Assembly (NCBI GenBank): GCA_030323885.1
Contig: CM059199.1
Location: forward strand, 75,054,781 to 75,118,780
Reading direction: 5' to 3'
DNA from: Branchipolynoe longqiensis
Lineage: Eukaryota > Annelida > Polychaeta > Phyllodocida > Polynoidae
DNA length: 64,000 nucleotides
Shown: positions 63,715 through 64,000 of the stretch, one piece after another
How positions within the stretch are numbered: the first letter of the stretch is position 1
How the letters are laid out: the number at the start of each line of letters is the position of its first letter
Translations under genes and position numbers: made by a program
Notes under the pieces: model-generated
Databases searched by the model: none
What the model saw: the letters and a program-made list of their open reading frames with translations, nothing else
What the model was told of the DNA's origin: nothing

Positions 63715-64000
63715 AAAGTTTTGTGCATGCGCAGAACTTTCGACGTACGACAACACGCGGGTGCCTACGTTATGGCGACGTTAGGTGGACGTCGAGACAC
63801 GCATTGGAGGAACGTTGTTCTTATGTTGTCCTACGTTGACTTTTTTCCTCTGACAGAGAGCGTTCGGTCACCACGTTGGCAACCTAACACCAACGTATGA
63901 CAACGTTGATCTAACTTATGGCCGACGCACGGTTGGCCTTTCTCCACCGTGTCTTGATGCTTTTGATGTATAGGGCGCGCATCTGGGGCTCGCATAACGT
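63715..64000. mobile_element. Possible start of another ACGTTG-word element (cut by window end)
   Basis: Dense ACGTTG, CAACGT, GACGTT and ACGTACGA words in a GC-richer segment resemble the arms of families C, E and F. Only one side is in the window. Confidence 0.4.

Overview
The window is animal (metazoan) nuclear DNA, not a bacterial or viral locus. Evidence: LINE, SINE, Ty3/gypsy and tyrosine-recombinase (YR) retrotransposon families, tRNA-derived SINEs with pol III-like boxes, many short inverted-repeat DNA elements, long (ATGT)n microsatellites, a short TTAGGG run and a 492-base assembly gap. The mix suits a marine invertebrate, but nothing here fixes the species. No complete host gene is visible. 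One likely terminal coding exon (19087-19240, minus) and one weaker candidate (6077-6260, plus) are the only host coding segments I would defend.

The dominant theme is a cluster of Ngaro-like YR retrotransposons. They carry gag, reverse transcriptase (RT), RNase H and tyrosine recombinase, and end in split direct repeats ordered A1-ORFs-B1-A2-B2. Three copies have all four repeat segments: element 1 (24481-29440, plus), element 2 (34178-39280, minus) and element 3 (42833-48317, plus). Two more copies lack the 5' end: copy 3b (40708-42446) and copy 4 (10009-12663). A terminal remnant of the element 2 family lies at 29695-29958, and a diverged YR pseudogene lies at 52848-53430. In elements 1 and 2, gag and pol share one frame and are separated only by a UGA. 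RT, RNase H and YR appear to have formed one long reading frame, now broken by indels and stops. In the GC-rich family (element 3, 3b, 4) the YR is a separate ORF that overlaps the end of RNase H, and its C-terminus runs into repeat B1.

Layout: 1-1297, end of a Ty3/gypsy element with a short 3' LTR. 1298-9990, short inverted-repeat elements, SINEs and two LINE remnants. 10009-12663, Ngaro copy 4. 12664-21000, SINEs, small DNA elements, a 42-bp minisatellite broken by insertions and a gap, the orphan exon and a 14-bp minisatellite. 21300-24480, nested elements and microsatellites. 24481-30265, element 1 and the remnant, embedded in ATGT microsatellite. 30290-33640, a LINE split by two insertions. 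34178-48317, elements 2, 3b and 3. 48318-52850, mostly unannotated, with a hairpin element and a 66-bp LINE insertion. 52848-61115, a degenerate YR, a roughly 188-bp satellite invaded by LINEs, and a large inverted-repeat element with TTAGGG at its apex. 61430-64000, SINE, tandem repeats and two more palindrome-rich elements.

A second theme is a set of non-autonomous inverted-repeat elements whose arms consist of reiterated short dyad-symmetric words. In the best-sampled family (four copies) the skeleton is conserved, but the word differs from copy to copy and changes on both arms together.
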